From an uncultured Candidatus Melainabacteria bacterium (lineage in GTDB: Bacteria; Cyanobacteriota; Vampirovibrionia; Gastranaerophilales; Gastranaerophilaceae), in assembly GCA_937891325.1 (NCBI GenBank), contig CALAFU010000138.1:1-6068 (forward strand): DNA of 6,068 bases, read 5' to 3'. Both the position numbers and the translations under genes were made by a program. Of the stretch, positions 5,820 through 6,068 are shown piece by piece. Below the pieces are notes generated by a model. It made no database searches and had not been told where the DNA came from. It saw only the letters and a list, made by a program, of their open reading frames with translations. The number at the start of each line of letters is the position of its first letter. Position 1 is the first letter of the stretch.

Positions 5820-5848
5820 AACTTAACATATCTTTTAGAATTTGTCAA
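5820..5848 (-). promoter_or_regulatory. Sigma-70-type promoter of the GcrA-like gene, next to a GANTC site
   Basis: On the minus strand, TTGACA (5848-5843) is followed by a 17-base spacer and TAAGTT (5825-5820), a perfect -35 box with a weak -10 box. The expected start of transcription is near 5813, about 29 bases ahead of the ATG. GACTC (5853-5849), a potential CcrM methylation site of the GANTC type, directly abuts the -35 box. GcrA family proteins act at methylated GANTC promoters, so self-regulation is possible. Confidence 0.6.
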
Positions 5849-5871
5849 GAGTCTTTTTGTTTATTCGTGTT

Positions 5872-6068
5872 TTAAGCAGAATAAATAAATCTAAAATATT
5901 GTGTATCACCATCAGCAGAATAAAAAATAGAAATAGTATCACCTTTCTTACATGGCACAACACAACCTAAAGATCTTCCAACAGTTGCTTCAGTGTTTGA
6001 ATAACCAACAAGTCTATTTGCTAAATTTGTTAAACGAATTTCTTGATTAGGCGCTGTTGAAGATTTTT
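5872..6068 (-). CDS. C-terminal end of a tail-fibre or adhesin protein (partial, N-terminus off right edge)
   Basis: This is an open minus-strand frame of 64 codons plus two bases that ends with TAA at 5874-5872. The visible part includes NLANRLVGYSNTEATVGRS and then VVPCKKGDTIS, FYSADGDTQ and YFRFIY just before the end. A 'PxKKGDTI-x-x-x-Y-x-x-x-G...FRFIY' ending is a recurring C-terminal adhesin module of phage tail fibres, so I read this as the receptor-binding tip of a third fibre-like protein. It is unrelated in sequence to the C-termini of the other two. The reading frame is open to the window edge with no start, and no obvious terminator follows its stop; read-through into the GcrA-like gene 88 bases downstream is possible, although that gene has its own promoter. 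Confidence 0.75.
   Translation of the reverse strand, partial: KSSTAPNQEIRLTNLANRLVGYSNTEATVGRSLGCVVPCKKGDTISIFYSADGDTQYFRFIYSA

Noticed and set aside
5691..5888. Plus-strand open frame of 65 codons
   Set aside because: It is antisense to the GcrA helix-turn-helix and its promoter; no start signal was seen.

Overview
The window is an AT-rich, densely packed stretch of phage or prophage DNA. The host is probably a low-GC member of the Alphaproteobacteria. Two things point this way. Three separate proteins have tail-fibre or adhesin signatures: an internal GDxTIxGTKxFS repeat with a WGDLAEMY-type domain, a LPANPDSNVFYFIPE ending, and a KKGDTIS...YFRFIY ending. In addition, a GcrA-type regulator is present, a family essentially confined to Alphaproteobacteria and their phages. 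No integrase, attachment site, terminase or capsid gene is visible, so free phage and prophage cannot be told apart here. No tRNA, rRNA, CRISPR or insertion sequence was seen.

Left half (1-3507, all minus strand): a tightly packed gene string read right to left. It begins with a tail-fibre-like protein (3507-2812). A 136-residue protein of unknown function follows (2812-2402), then three different radical SAM proteins in a row (2436-1477, 1492-698, and 694 running off the left edge). Adjacent genes overlap by 1, 35 and 16 bases or are 3 bases apart, so this is almost certainly one transcript. The two complete radical SAM proteins share a cysteine-rich C-terminal domain that is a variant of SPASM. 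This is the most interesting part of the window: a virion-type protein, an unknown partner and three radical SAM enzymes look like a protein- or peptide-modification cassette. The substrate is unknown.

Middle (3508-5208, plus strand): a near-consensus promoter (TTGACA, 17 bases, TATAGT) drives two directly abutting genes of unknown function (3660-4136 with a TTG start, and 4137-4634). A small tail-fibre-like protein follows (4705-5208), whose ribosome binding site lies partly inside a predicted hairpin. A strong two-way terminator hairpin (5212-5239) closes this unit and also closes the convergent gene on the other strand.

Right end (5242-6068, minus strand): a GcrA-like regulator with an unusual cysteine/histidine-rich insertion, preceded by its own near-consensus promoter whose -35 box abuts a GANTC site. 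Upstream lies the last 64 codons of another tail-fibre or adhesin protein that enters from the right edge.

A plausible overall reading is that this is the adhesin end of a phage structural region with accessory genes: interchangeable receptor-binding proteins, a radical SAM modification cassette, and a regulator that could tap into the host's methylation-linked cell-cycle circuit. The gene identities for radical SAM, GcrA and tail fibre are well supported by motifs. How they work together is inference.
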